From contig JAENZE010000002.1 in NCBI GenBank assembly GCA_016841425.1, positions 1 to 64,000 on the forward strand: a stretch of 64,000 bases of DNA. Direction: 5' to 3'. The notes beneath the pieces are model-generated. The model had not been told where the DNA came from. It was given only the letters and a program-made list of their open reading frames with translations, and ran no database searches. The translations under genes were made by a program, and so were the position numbers. Within the stretch, counting starts at the first letter, position 1; each line of letters begins with the position of its first letter. Shown one piece after another: positions 35,312-44,505 of this stretch. Source of the stretch: Syntrophomonas sp. (GTDB taxonomy: Bacteria; Bacillota; Syntrophomonadia; Syntrophomonadales; Syntrophomonadaceae).

Positions 35312-35872
35312 TTGCTAATCACAACAGACGATTCCTTAAGTAATCATATCAAGAAGTTAGGCCAAGTAATGCCCGTTAAGCAAACGTCAGTAGCAATCAA
35401 GTTTTTACAAAGCAAAGAGTTTGATTTAGTGGTTTTAGGGCCCCCGTTTCAAGAAAAAGATAAGACTAGTATAAATCATTCTAATATCTATCTGATTAAT
35501 AAGCCAGAAGATATTAAAGGGCTTTTTGATAAATATCAGACAAAACCTTTGCCGGCAGAAGCACCAAGAAAACTAAAGCCATTAAAAGCGGATATAAACT
35601 ATGCAAGTGCCAAAGGAAAGGTGTTATTAATAACCACCAACAAAGAGACTGTAAAAGAATTAGACTGTTTTGAATTGCGGGTGGCCACTAATTTATATTC
35701 TGCGAAACGTCTGATCTTAGACAACGGCTTTAATTTAATCATCATGGATATGGGTTTAAAACTAAAAACCAATTTACCAACCTATAAATGGGGAATAGAT
35801 GTTCTTAATAAAAAAGACGTTTATTTATTGCTCACAACGGGTCGGCTATCACTGGAAACCACAGAATCTTAG
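35312..35872 (+). CDS. Pseudo-receiver protein 2
   Basis: A TTG-initiated frame of 186 residues directly after a stop in the same phase; the ribosome site GGCGGGG is some 16 bases upstream, which is long. It appears to hold two short receiver-like units (residues 1-70, beginning MLITTDDSLSNHI, and 100-186, beginning KVLLITTNKETVK). The second contains NLIIMDMGLK, where the Asp lies at the receiver phosphorylation position. It resembles the other pseudo-receiver proteins of this block in style but not in close sequence. Confidence 0.5.
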   Translation: MLITTDDSLSNHIKKLGQVMPVKQTSVAIKFLQSKEFDLVVLGPPFQEKDKTSINHSNIYLINKPEDIKGLFDKYQTKPLPAEAPRKLKPLKADINYASAKGKVLLITTNKETVKELDCFELRVATNLYSAKRLILDNGFNLIIMDMGLKLKTNLPTYKWGIDVLNKKDVYLLLTTGRLSLETTES

Positions 35873-35878
35873 GGGGCA

Positions 35879-35908
35879 TAAACCCCACGGCTAAAGCTAG
35901 GGGTTTGT
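35879..35908. repeat. Hairpin AAACCCC...GGGGTTT
   Basis: A 7-bp stem with the loop ACGGCTAAAGCTA and no T-run. The CCACGGCTAAAGC core resembles the subterminal hairpins of IS200/IS605-type elements, but no transposase is near. It may be a scar or an RNA structure. Confidence 0.35.
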
Positions 35909-35934
35909 AGGACACACTTTAGGAGGCGGGGATT

Positions 35935-36393
35935 ATGACTGGAAAAACACATTTTATTGGAGGCATCCTGGCCGGGGTATTAATCACCCAGGCATTGGAT
36001 ATAAACATTGGGTATGCTGTTATCTCAGGATTGGGGGGATTATTACCGGATATAGATGAACCAAATTCAACTATAGGTAGAAGAATACCGGGTTCATTTA
36101 TAGTTAAATTCCTGTTTGGGCATAGGGGGTTTTGGCATTCCTTATTGGCAGCAGCTCTAGTCTATCTACTTATCTTAGGAGTGACATCCAGCACTTTTGC
36201 GGTGTTGTTTGTGGCAGGGTATATTTCGCATTTACTATTAGATGCCTGTACTCCTTCGGGAGTACCTTTTTTATACCCGATAAAACATAATTACTCGTTA
36301 AATTTAATTAAGACAGGGGGGGTAATTGAATACGCATTTTTGGTTTTTTTGTTGGCAGCAGTGTTTTTTACAACGGGAGGGATACAAACATGA
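35935..36393 (+). CDS. YdjM-type membrane-bound metal-dependent hydrolase
   Basis: This 152-residue protein follows AGGAGGCGGGG. It shows the family pattern: MTGKTHFIGGIL, GGLLPDIDEPNSTIGRR, GHRGFWHSL and GYISHLLLDACTPSGVPFLYP, with conserved His/Asp residues in and between four membrane spans. The family is linked to LexA-controlled YdjM in Escherichia coli and has an unproven hydrolase role. It overlaps the first pilin-like gene by 4 bp (ATGA), so it belongs to the secretion operon. Confidence 0.85.
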   Translation: MTGKTHFIGGILAGVLITQALDINIGYAVISGLGGLLPDIDEPNSTIGRRIPGSFIVKFLFGHRGFWHSLLAAALVYLLILGVTSSTFAVLFVAGYISHLLLDACTPSGVPFLYPIKHNYSLNLIKTGGVIEYAFLVFLLAAVFFTTGGIQT

Positions 36394-36728
36394 GGAATTT
36401 ATTTATTTTATTTGCATTACTAATACTATTTGTTTTAGTGCCAATACCAGCCCTGGCTGAATCTATGGAAACTATAGATATTGGCAGTGTGGCATCCGTG
36501 AACAGCGCGGAATTTATACAGAAGGTTTCCACCATGGCTTATGCCTTGTATGGGGTTGCTGTAAAAGTAATTGCCCCGCTCACAGTTATTATTTTGGTTA
36601 TTGGAGGAATAGCCGCTGTATTTTTTAAAGTAGCTAGGACAATAATTGTCTGGGCAATAATCGGCATGGTTTTGGTTTTCTGGTCACCAATGCTGGTGCA
36701 GTTGATCACGAACTGGGTAACAATGTGA
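36390..36728 (+). CDS. VirB2/TrbC-like pilin, first copy
   Basis: This 112-residue protein has a signal peptide (residues 1-23, ending PIPALAES), a short acidic stretch, then two long hydrophobic segments (about 48-75 and 80-108) separated by a short basic loop (FFKVARTI). This is the usual layout of VirB2/TrbC pilins. It is translationally coupled to the YdjM gene upstream and lies 16 bp before the second pilin-like gene. It probably forms the surface fibre or the membrane scaffold of the secretion system. Confidence 0.68.
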   Translation: MRNLFILFALLILFVLVPIPALAESMETIDIGSVASVNSAEFIQKVSTMAYALYGVAVKVIAPLTVIILVIGGIAAVFFKVARTIIVWAIIGMVLVFWSPMLVQLITNWVTM

Positions 36729-36744
36729 AGGAGGGAATTTTAAT

Positions 36745-37119
36745 TTGAAAAAAAATAAAATAGCAATTCTATTCCTGCTCATCGTATGTATGTTTGCAAT
36801 GCCAGTTATGGTTTATGCTGAGGACGATAGTGGTGATAATAAAAATGAAGTAGGTATGATTGATGTAGGCTCAGGATTAGGAGCAGTTGAGAAAGACGCA
36901 CTAGCCCAGAAGGTGCTCGATATTATAACCAATATAGGTTACTTTATTGGGGTAGTTGCAGTCGGTGCATTAGTTTACAACGCATTTAGGTTGGCGACTG
37001 GGGATGAAAAGAAACGTGCTGATGCCAAATCCCATATATTTTATACGTTAGGGGCAGTTGTATTAGTAGGGATGGCATTACTTATTGTTGGCTGGGTAGC
37101 CGGACTACTAGTAAACTAA
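36745..37119 (+). CDS. VirB2/TrbC-like pilin, second copy
   Basis: TTG 36745 after AAGGAGGG gives 124 residues. A signal peptide ends near AMPVMVYAED. Acidic residues follow, then two hydrophobic segments (about 60-80 and 95-122) with a charged loop, GDEKKRADAKSH. The order and loop charge resemble VirB2-type pilins. A strong terminator lies right behind it, so the two pilins can be made in excess over the downstream machinery. Confidence 0.68.
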   Translation: MKKNKIAILFLLIVCMFAMPVMVYAEDDSGDNKNEVGMIDVGSGLGAVEKDALAQKVLDIITNIGYFIGVVAVGALVYNAFRLATGDEKKRADAKSHIFYTLGAVVLVGMALLIVGWVAGLLVN

Positions 37120-37124
37120 GACGA

Positions 37125-37157
37125 AAAAGGCAGGTATTATCCTGCCTTTTCTATTTT
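37125..37157 (+). terminator. Operon-internal terminator after the pilin genes
   Basis: AAAAGGCAGG pairs perfectly with CCTGCCTTTT around TATTAT, followed by a T-rich run. It would reduce, not block, transcription into prgI and virB4. Confidence 0.85.
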
Positions 37158-37174
37158 TATAGGAGGTGTGGCCT

Positions 37175-37510
37175 TTGAAAGTATATCCAGTGCCATTTTC
37201 AACCAAAGAGGAAGATAAATTAATTTTTAATCTTTCTACTAAACAATCATTAATTATAGGTGCGAGTGTTATTCTTGCCCTAATTACTGCTGGTTTATTA
37301 ACAGCAATATTACAAACCCAGATGCTTTTTTGTCTGCCGATAGGACTGCCTGTTATTTTTGTAGGTGTAATATTGGCTATGAAGAAAATTGAGATATCAG
37401 GCTGTGAAATGACCACCGGGGATTACTTGTTTTATAGGTATAAATACAGCCAACGTAAACGCCACTATTTAACGCAAAGAGGGGAAGGAGAAACGAAATG
37501 GTATTTTTGA
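37175..37510 (+). CDS. PrgI/VirB3-like membrane protein
   Basis: TTG 37175, nine bases after AGGAGGTG, gives MKVYPVPFSTKEEDKLIF, the classical PrgI opening; the GTG at 37166 would add three residues and lies in the ribosome site. Two hydrophobic segments (about residues 24-46 and 48-68) are followed by a basic cytoplasmic tail. PrgI is the VirB3 counterpart in Gram-positive conjugation systems and partners the VirB4 ATPase. The gene overlaps the next by 13 bp. Confidence 0.85.
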   Translation: MKVYPVPFSTKEEDKLIFNLSTKQSLIIGASVILALITAGLLTAILQTQMLFCLPIGLPVIFVGVILAMKKIEISGCEMTTGDYLFYRYKYSQRKRHYLTQRGEGETKWYF

Positions 37511-38205
37511 TTGTATTGTTTACGGTTGTTATTTTGGGCTGTGCAGCTCTTTTGTTTTGGGAGAAGAACCGTAGTAAAAAAGAAAACCTGCAAAACGACA
37601 ATAAATTTAATGAGAGCACTACGGATATCGAGGAATTTTACCAGATAGACAATATTCGTGAGGGAATTATTTATAGAGACGATCAGTGTTATATAATGGC
37701 CCGTATCGGGGGACTGAATTTCACGGTTATGTCTTTAAATGAACAGCATAGCCGCGAAGATGCCTTGATTGGTATATTTGCTCGGCTTGACTACCCGATA
37801 AGATTTATCACTAATACAGTCATTGTCGATACTTCCGAAGAAGCAAGAAGAATTGCCGGAATAGCAAATCAAACGCCAGAAAGTACATTAAAAATATATC
37901 GTTATCAATATGCTGGTGCATTAGAACTTATGAGAGCGGAAAGGGCTGTGACCACACAATCTACATTCTTAATAATCCCAGGAAAAGACAAAGAGGAACT
38001 CCGGGATCGTTACCGGATACTTGCAGCTGCCCTTAAAGATCAAGGTCGAATGACGGTGGAATTAGTAGCAACTACCGAAGAAGTGACCGACATTATACAG
38101 GAAATATTAATGCCGGACTCCATTTTTAGGCCATCGGAAAAATTTCAATTTAACGTGGACAGCAATATTCATTTAAGCGAAAAGGAGGCCCTGGAGTATG
38201 CCTAA
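37498..38205 (+). CDS. Separate N-terminal part of a VirB4/TraC-type ATPase
   Basis: This 235-residue protein has one N-terminal membrane segment and a soluble domain (IREGIIYRDDQCYIMARI, then STFLIIPGKDKEELRDRY). It resembles the N-terminal, non-catalytic domain of VirB4/TraC proteins. The ATPase domain is encoded by the next gene, which overlaps it by 8 bp. In most Gram-positive systems both are one polypeptide or the first part is a small TraC-like protein. It probably anchors the ATPase to the membrane complex. Confidence 0.6.
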   Translation: MVFLIVLFTVVILGCAALLFWEKNRSKKENLQNDNKFNESTTDIEEFYQIDNIREGIIYRDDQCYIMARIGGLNFTVMSLNEQHSREDALIGIFARLDYPIRFITNTVIVDTSEEARRIAGIANQTPESTLKIYRYQYAGALELMRAERAVTTQSTFLIIPGKDKEELRDRYRILAAALKDQGRMTVELVATTEEVTDIIQEILMPDSIFRPSEKFQFNVDSNIHLSEKEALEYA

Positions 38206-39982
38206 TAACTCAAAGATTAAACAATTATTTATGGCCGACAGGATAACCGAGCGAGAAGATTATCTAGTTATTAATAATACATACTGTAGAACCCTGCACG
38301 TTGATATGTTGCCAGAACAAATCCAATTTGGTTGGTTTAACCGGATAGCATATATGAATGGAGTAACTATATCAGTAACCCTGCATCCGTACCGCCCGGA
38401 AGATGCGGCCAAAAAAGTGGACTCAGAACGAATTAAACTAGGAGCAGAGCTTATTGTTACCAGGAAGCAGGGCAATACCAGCAGGGTAGATGTGTTAGAG
38501 GTTAAAGAAAACTTTTACCGACACTTATTAAGGGAAATTAACCTTCATAATACAAATATTATGTCGGTGAGTGTAGTAATCAACGTAATAGCTGCCGATA
38601 TAGACAGCCTAAATAAAAAATGTGCCCAAATACAAGATTGGATGGGGGCTACAAAATTAACCCCATTATATCTCAGACAACTTGATGGTTTAAGGGCTTT
38701 ATTACCTGGGACTAAAATAAACACGGCTCATATAGATGTAACCGTTAGCAATGCAGCCTGTGTTGCCCCGCTAATCAATATGAATATATCCCACCCGCAG
38801 GGAGTATATTTTGGCGAAAATGCGTATAGCAGTTCGCCCTGTTTTGTAGATTTATTTGCAGGGCAACCGTTATTAAACGGTCCTCACGCCTTTGTAACTG
38901 GAATGACCAGGGTAGGTAAATCCTTTACCATGAAAGGTCTGTTTGCGCGTTCACTGGCGATAGGCAGGAAAATAGCAGTAATAGATCCCGAAGGGGAGTA
39001 CAAACAGCTTTGCATGGAGTTTGAGCAGGAGAGTGAATACGTCCGCTTGCACCCCTCAATGGAAGTTGTTTTCAACCCATTCGATATAGAGCCAGAGCAG
39101 GATGATGCAATGGGTGAATTTATTGACATAGCAGCAAAAGTTGATGATATAGCATTTTTGATCAGTGTAATGGTAACTACCCAAAGTGGGGAAAAACTAA
39201 CAGTTGAGGAAATGAGTAGTCTATCTACCCATATAAAAGCAGAATATGAAAAAAGGGAAATTAACGCATCGCCGGATAGTATATTTTACCATGAAAAGAA
39301 AGTGACTCCAGAAGGGATTATGGTAGGTCAATCCAAGAAAGAGATGCCCACCTTCACAAGCTTAACGGAATCATTTAAAGATGTTAACCCTCGGCTTTAC
39401 AATATACTTACCCAGTATTGTAAGGGTGGCCCATTAGGATTTTTTGACGGTCAAACCGCTATGGATTTAAAGTCAAAAAACTTAGTGGTGTTTGATCTGC
39501 TGGCTCTAAGGAATGACCATTCCAAGATGTTTGCTATGTATGTTTTACTGTCCTGGTTATGGGAGAATTACGTCAAGGCAGATCGAGCAACCCAGAAACA
39601 CTTAGGAGTGGATGAAGCATGGTTGATGATGACTCATCCATATACCGCAAAATTCATGAGCCAGATAGCACGGCGTGGTGCGAAGTATAATACTTCGTTG
39701 ATAGCCGCATCACAATCGTTTAGAGAGTTTACCACTGATGAAGGCATTGTATTTATGAATCAATGTGATTCAAAATTCTTTTTAAAAATGCAGACTTCAG
39801 ATGCCGAGGAATTAGGTAAAATATTCAACCTATCCCCCGAACTAGTGGCAATGATATCTACATTTACGCCCGGCCAAGGAATATTAAAATTAGGTCACGA
39901 GAGTGGAATAGTGCGATTTAAAGGATTTTCTTTTGAAGAACACTTTCTCCGTTCCGATCCAGGGGCGGTGCAGCTCCGATGA
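38198..39982 (+). CDS. VirB4/ConE-type conjugation ATPase
   Basis: This 594-residue protein contains Walker A in FVTGMTRVGKSFTMKG (about residues 232-247), then AVIDPEGEYKQL, and Walker B in HLGVDEAWLMM (about 468), followed by QIARRGAKYNTSLIAASQ, the standard VirB4 sequence. It powers assembly of the secretion channel and pilus. It is translationally coupled with its neighbours on both sides (8- and 4-bp overlaps). It is not the VirD4 coupling protein, which has different flanking motifs and membrane spans. Confidence 0.93.
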   Translation: MPNNSKIKQLFMADRITEREDYLVINNTYCRTLHVDMLPEQIQFGWFNRIAYMNGVTISVTLHPYRPEDAAKKVDSERIKLGAELIVTRKQGNTSRVDVLEVKENFYRHLLREINLHNTNIMSVSVVINVIAADIDSLNKKCAQIQDWMGATKLTPLYLRQLDGLRALLPGTKINTAHIDVTVSNAACVAPLINMNISHPQGVYFGENAYSSSPCFVDLFAGQPLLNGPHAFVTGMTRVGKSFTMKGLFARSLAIGRKIAVIDPEGEYKQLCMEFEQESEYVRLHPSMEVVFNPFDIEPEQDDAMGEFIDIAAKVDDIAFLISVMVTTQSGEKLTVEEMSSLSTHIKAEYEKREINASPDSIFYHEKKVTPEGIMVGQSKKEMPTFTSLTESFKDVNPRLYNILTQYCKGGPLGFFDGQTAMDLKSKNLVVFDLLALRNDHSKMFAMYVLLSWLWENYVKADRATQKHLGVDEAWLMMTHPYTAKFMSQIARRGAKYNTSLIAASQSFREFTTDEGIVFMNQCDSKFFLKMQTSDAEELGKIFNLSPELVAMISTFTPGQGILKLGHESGIVRFKGFSFEEHFLRSDPGAVQLR

Positions 39983-42438
39983 TAAAATACAAGCATTTTA
40001 TAATAACCCTATTATTGGTTTTATTTTTATGTCCTGCCCAGGTTATAGCGGTAGAAGATAATTTTGATGCTTCTGTAACCTGGACTGGGTCAAACATAAG
40101 TGTTCAGTACACGGGGTATGAGCCGGGATTTAGTGATATGTTGACAATGACTATCATGAATACTTCTTCTGGGGAAACATGGACGGCTAAAACGAGAGAT
40201 AAAACATTCAATAAGAAAGTTACCGATATTAATATACAAACAACTGGCAGCATTCCTCAACCGCAAGAAGGAGAAGTATGGACCATTATCTTTGATTATG
40301 GTGGTCAAAACCCATATACTACATCGGTTGATTGCTGGTTTCCTAATCAGGAAATAGATGATACCGGTAATCCTGTGCCAGTGGAAAATACCGCCAAAGA
40401 CAATATGGAGGGGAATTGGAAAAGCGGTGCTATGCCTATATTTCCTGGGGATAGCCAGAAGGTTGTAATGTTCTGGTATTACAGCCTAGCAACTCTCAGC
40501 GGGGCTTTTATGTTTCTGTTGTTTGTAAAATCTGGCTATCAGCACATATTCTCAACGACTAGCAACCCGGGAATGAGAGCATCTGTAATAATGACGGTAC
40601 AACGGGGTATTGTAGGTTTAATTATTATCATGCTTGCGCCATTTATCGTGAATATACTTATATCAATAAATGATACCTTCGTTGATTTATGCCGGCAATT
40701 GTTAGAAACAGCCGCACAGCCGGTAAATTTAGAAAACGTAGCATCATTAGAAAAAGCTAATGCTATAGAAAATATAATCTCCGGGGCTATTGATGGTATC
40801 AATAAAATAATATGTCATGTGCTGGGGCTAACACCCATAGGGGATTTAATATTCAACCAAACTCCAAATTGTACGATATTTAACTCTTTGCAGGGTGATT
40901 TTGTTAATACTAACAATGTATTTGCAGACGTTATTTTACATTTTGCTTTGTTAGCATATACCCTGTATTTTAACATCGTATATGTTGTCCGTAGATGGGT
41001 AGTAACAGTGGTATTAGCTGTTACACCGATAATAATATGGTCGTGGATCGTATCTGATAACAAACAAATAATCGGGTTGTGGGTTGCTGAGTTGGTGCAA
41101 ACAATTTTTATGCAAACCTTTCATGCACTCACATTCGGTATTGTGTTTAGTATTTTAGCTTTTTCTGGCGGTAACTTGGCCGCAGATTATATAAACGGGG
41201 TTACGATAAGTGCTCTATTAGTAGGGGTAGGGAAATACCTTGCCGCTTTCGGAGGCGTAGCCTGTGTAGCCATGCTGATTATACAAGCATACCGGATAAT
41301 TCTTAATAGCAACGAAAAAGAACGAGTTGACGCGATAGGTAAAATCAAAAGTGCGTTGGCTGGATTAGTAATATTAAGTTCATCCTATATGCTGGTATCA
41401 GCGATCTTCCCACATAAAATTGATATTTATCACCAGGGAGATATAGATGTCGGGAACACCGTTATATCTATAGGGGCTTACACACCAGAACCGACTGAAA
41501 TTACTGTATTTGTCCTCTTTTTTGCCTTGGTCGCAATTATTCCTATATCTAAGGCTCTTTCAATGATATTTATGAGTATTGTTGCACGTTTTGGTACCGT
41601 AGATGAAATGGGGATAGCCCAGGGTGGAATGCTTGCCCTTGGTCATAATGTGAGCAATGCGTTTAAAAAGAATAAGAGTAGCAGTGGGAGTATCCGAAGT
41701 AGTAGAAGTAACGAAAGTAGCGAGAATGGTGATAGTGTTGGAGATAGTAAACATTTAACTATAGGTGGCAATAACCAGACCAATGACGCATCGAGTGGTA
41801 ACAACCAAATTAGCAGCCTTGATAATGGTGGGGTAGAAAGGAATAATGTTGTTGGGATGGCAGCTGATGATAATTATTCAACAAGAAGTATTGCAGGAAA
41901 TCCTTATTTTGAGGATGATAATTCTTCAACAGGAAGTATTGCGGGAAATCCTTATTTTGAGGATGATAATTATGGGATGTATACCGCAGATACAAATAAC
42001 CAACTTCCTAATAATGAAACGAGTGATGAAGAATTAGGTTTACGTATAACTAATGATGTTCCTGCAACCCCTCATATAGACCAACTCAAGGCCAAAATAG
42101 ATACAGCAAAGGATGCAGCAAAATCATCTATAGATGAAGCAAAACCTTTCCTTAAAAAGACTCATGAAGTGGCTAAAACTGGTGGAAGAGCCGGTCAAGC
42201 CTTCGGTGATGCAATAGCACCAGGAATGGGTACTATAACAGGGATGGCAGGATATACGATGGCGGGAGCATCGACAATGATTGGAAAAGCGGGTATAGCA
42301 GGTATTCGCAAGGGAGCAAAAACCTTGGTGAATACTGAACAGGGACAAGCATTAAAAACTCATGCTACTTATGGACTTGAAAATACCCTAAGAGCAGCCC
42401 ACGAGTTAACTGCCAGAAGGCGCACTATGGATCAATAA
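39979..42438 (+). CDS. VirB6/TrbL-like polytopic channel protein
   Basis: This 819-residue protein starts in a 4-bp overlap with virB4. It has a signal peptide (to about residue 26), an extracellular beta-rich domain of about 130 residues (FDASVTWTGSNISVQYTG), then about seven membrane spans between residues 155 and 545. A long hydrophilic, Asn/Ser-rich C-terminal region follows, with two copies of a 16-residue repeat and an Ala-rich helix. This is the layout of VirB6-like proteins of Gram-positive systems, which form the inner channel. A terminator follows the stop. Confidence 0.8.
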   Translation: MIKYKHFIITLLLVLFLCPAQVIAVEDNFDASVTWTGSNISVQYTGYEPGFSDMLTMTIMNTSSGETWTAKTRDKTFNKKVTDINIQTTGSIPQPQEGEVWTIIFDYGGQNPYTTSVDCWFPNQEIDDTGNPVPVENTAKDNMEGNWKSGAMPIFPGDSQKVVMFWYYSLATLSGAFMFLLFVKSGYQHIFSTTSNPGMRASVIMTVQRGIVGLIIIMLAPFIVNILISINDTFVDLCRQLLETAAQPVNLENVASLEKANAIENIISGAIDGINKIICHVLGLTPIGDLIFNQTPNCTIFNSLQGDFVNTNNVFADVILHFALLAYTLYFNIVYVVRRWVVTVVLAVTPIIIWSWIVSDNKQIIGLWVAELVQTIFMQTFHALTFGIVFSILAFSGGNLAADYINGVTISALLVGVGKYLAAFGGVACVAMLIIQAYRIILNSNEKERVDAIGKIKSALAGLVILSSSYMLVSAIFPHKIDIYHQGDIDVGNTVISIGAYTPEPTEITVFVLFFALVAIIPISKALSMIFMSIVARFGTVDEMGIAQGGMLALGHNVSNAFKKNKSSSGSIRSSRSNESSENGDSVGDSKHLTIGGNNQTNDASSGNNQISSLDNGGVERNNVVGMAADDNYSTRSIAGNPYFEDDNSSTGSIAGNPYFEDDNYGMYTADTNNQLPNNETSDEELGLRITNDVPATPHIDQLKAKIDTAKDAAKSSIDEAKPFLKKTHEVAKTGGRAGQAFGDAIAPGMGTITGMAGYTMAGASTMIGKAGIAGIRKGAKTLVNTEQGQALKTHATYGLENTLRAAHELTARRRTMDQ
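41866..41971 (+). repeat. Tandem 48-bp coding repeat in the VirB6-like tail
   Basis: Two in-frame units (41866-41913 and 41914-41961) encode DDNYSTRSIAGNPYFE and DDNSSTGSIAGNPYFE, followed by a partial third unit. Only a few bases differ, so the duplication is recent and copy number may vary between strains. Confidence 0.9.
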
Positions 42439-42451
42439 TTGAATATTTTAC

Positions 42452-42479
42452 AATACCCGCCTTCGAGCGGGTATTTTTT
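42452..42479 (+). terminator. Operon-internal terminator after the VirB6-like gene
   Basis: AATACCCGC pairs with GCGGGTATT around CTTCGA and is followed by TTTTA. The ribosome site of the cell-wall hydrolase comes directly after it. Confidence 0.85.
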
Positions 42480-42492
42480 ATGAGGTGATTTA

Positions 42493-44445
42493 ATGACCAA
42501 CAGCGATCAGATGGATAATAATATAGAACAACAAGGCAAGCAAATGGGTAATGTACTGGGAAAAAAACTTGGCAAAGCTGTTGCAAAACAAGCAAAGGCA
42601 AAATTACTGCCCCTTTTGTTAAAATTCTTTGCGGCCACTGCCCCCTTCTGGGTTATTTTAATTGCTGTGATTTTGGTTTTTGGAGCTGTGTATGCTACGT
42701 TCCCCGGAAACAAATTAACTTCCGGGCAAGAACAAGTATTTTTCTCTTTTAAGGATTCGGAAGAAAATAAAAAGGTCAAAGATTTATATATAGAAATAGC
42801 AGATAAAAATAATTTCCGCGATTCCTGGCTAGACACAGATTATATTACAACAAACACAGATGTGGTTTTTGAAGGCAAGCACGAAGGTGTCTACACAAAA
42901 GAAGAAATTATTAATTTACTGAATAACAGTACATATACTGGCACTCACGGGAAAGATACTGAGCGTGTTTTAAGTGATTATTACGGTATAGATAAATCCC
43001 ATAAAATTGACTTCGGCACCATTCATGCAGCTAATTACATTAAAGTATTAGTGCACGGAGAAGCTGAAACCACTAATGAATTTAAAGAACAAGTAGGAGA
43101 AGCATTCAGGCCCTATTTGTATTATAAGGAATCCACGCGGACTTATTGCAGTTTGCACGAAACTGAGAAAGGCTCAGAATGGGTATGTCACACTGAGAAC
43201 GTATATCTATTAACTGAAGCCAATACCATTAAAGGTCATTATAAATATGAATATGAATGGGTAGAAGAAAGCGGTGAAACATGGAACCGGTCTTATGAAG
43301 CCCTAAAATCAACCACCCTGGTCAACACTGAATGGGAACGTCTTGATCTATGGATTACCGAAATATTAGGAGAGCAAGGGAAACAATTAAGTTCAACCCG
43401 ACTTATGCTAATTGAGGCCGGGGTAGCATTTACTGAAGAACGAGAGAACGTAAAATGGCTTTTAGAAGGAATTTATTCTGACCATAACATATCTACGGGT
43501 ATAATAAATCCGGCTTTAATGCAATATTTTATGCAGGCAGAAAAAGCCTTCGGTTTTCCGTCATGGTTTTTGCAGGCAATAGCCTTTATTGAAAGTGGTC
43601 TTGATTCGGAAGCCTATAATAATAAAACGCAAGCCTATGGTTTGATGCAGTTATTGCCAGGAACCCAGAAAAGCACAGTGGATAAACTGGTAGACGAATA
43701 CCCTCATTTATTGTCCGAGGATTTTTTAATCCTATATCATAATACAACAAATAAAGATGCTGAATTTTATAAACAAGCAGTATCAAGCCCTAGTCTTAAT
43801 CTTATGGCAGGGTGTATGGATTTATTAAATAAAGGCTTAGATCCTTCTAGAATTGATTGGGAGGGTGATTGGCAAAACCAAACCCTCAAGGTTTTAGCAG
43901 GGTATGGCGGTCACGCATATGTGCCAAAGAAATTATGGTCTAAGTATGGAGTAACCGATGAAGCTGATTCTTATACAGAAGAAAAAGTGTTAGCCTGGGC
44001 TAAAGATAATTATGTGCAAAACATATGGGATAATGCTGAGAAATTCCAAATCGAAACATCCTGGCCATTTGAGGGCAGTTATCCTGTTACGGCTGAATTT
44101 AAACAAAAAGGCAGTCTTTGGACTTTGGGGTGGCACACTGGCATTGATTTTTCGATGGATGTAGGGACACCACTATCAGCTATGTTTAATGGTGAGGTGG
44201 TTGCAGCTGGATATCAAGCAGGGTACGGTAAAATATTGGTCGTTACCAATTACGTCTATGATGTGTGGTATGCCCACTTGGATAAAATCAATGTAACTAA
44301 TGGTCAGCAGGTAAATGCGGGGCAACTTGTCGCATATTCAGGTAATACTGGTAAAAGCACTGGGGCGCACCTGCATTTAGAAGTAAGGCCCCATGGAGGT
44401 GAATATGGCAACGTCCTAAATCCGCTATCAATTTGGTACAATTAA
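42493..44445 (+). CDS. Membrane-anchored lytic transglycosylase plus M23 peptidase
   Basis: This 650-residue protein follows TGAGGTGATTTA. A basic, amphipathic N-terminus leads to one membrane span (about residues 46-72). Residues 350-500 hold a lysozyme-like SLT domain with the catalytic Glu in FLQAIAFIESGLDSE and AYGLMQLLPGTQ. The C-terminal 115 residues are an M23 endopeptidase with GWHTGIDFSMDVGTPL and AHLHLEVRPHGG supplying the zinc ligands. It cuts both glycan and peptide bonds to open the wall for the secretion channel, like VirB1/CwlT proteins. The long region between is of unknown fold. Confidence 0.92.
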   Translation: MTNSDQMDNNIEQQGKQMGNVLGKKLGKAVAKQAKAKLLPLLLKFFAATAPFWVILIAVILVFGAVYATFPGNKLTSGQEQVFFSFKDSEENKKVKDLYIEIADKNNFRDSWLDTDYITTNTDVVFEGKHEGVYTKEEIINLLNNSTYTGTHGKDTERVLSDYYGIDKSHKIDFGTIHAANYIKVLVHGEAETTNEFKEQVGEAFRPYLYYKESTRTYCSLHETEKGSEWVCHTENVYLLTEANTIKGHYKYEYEWVEESGETWNRSYEALKSTTLVNTEWERLDLWITEILGEQGKQLSSTRLMLIEAGVAFTEERENVKWLLEGIYSDHNISTGIINPALMQYFMQAEKAFGFPSWFLQAIAFIESGLDSEAYNNKTQAYGLMQLLPGTQKSTVDKLVDEYPHLLSEDFLILYHNTTNKDAEFYKQAVSSPSLNLMAGCMDLLNKGLDPSRIDWEGDWQNQTLKVLAGYGGHAYVPKKLWSKYGVTDEADSYTEEKVLAWAKDNYVQNIWDNAEKFQIETSWPFEGSYPVTAEFKQKGSLWTLGWHTGIDFSMDVGTPLSAMFNGEVVAAGYQAGYGKILVVTNYVYDVWYAHLDKINVTNGQQVNAGQLVAYSGNTGKSTGAHLHLEVRPHGGEYGNVLNPLSIWYN

Positions 44446-44464
44446 TAATTAAATAGGATAATAG

Positions 44465-44493
44465 TTGCAAATTGTTTACGTATAAGTTACTAT
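44465..44493 (+). promoter_or_regulatory. Promoter of leader unit B
   Basis: TTGCAA (44465-44470) and TACTAT (44488-44493) are separated by 17 bp. The predicted start is just before the conserved leader at 44506. Confidence 0.55.
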
Positions 44494-44505
44494 TGTATAA
44501 GGGTT

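Noticed and set aside
38198-39982. VirB4 ATPase as a VirD4 coupling protein
   Set aside because: Sequence around Walker A and B (DPEGEYKQL, VDEAWLMM) is VirB4-type and there are no N-terminal membrane spans.
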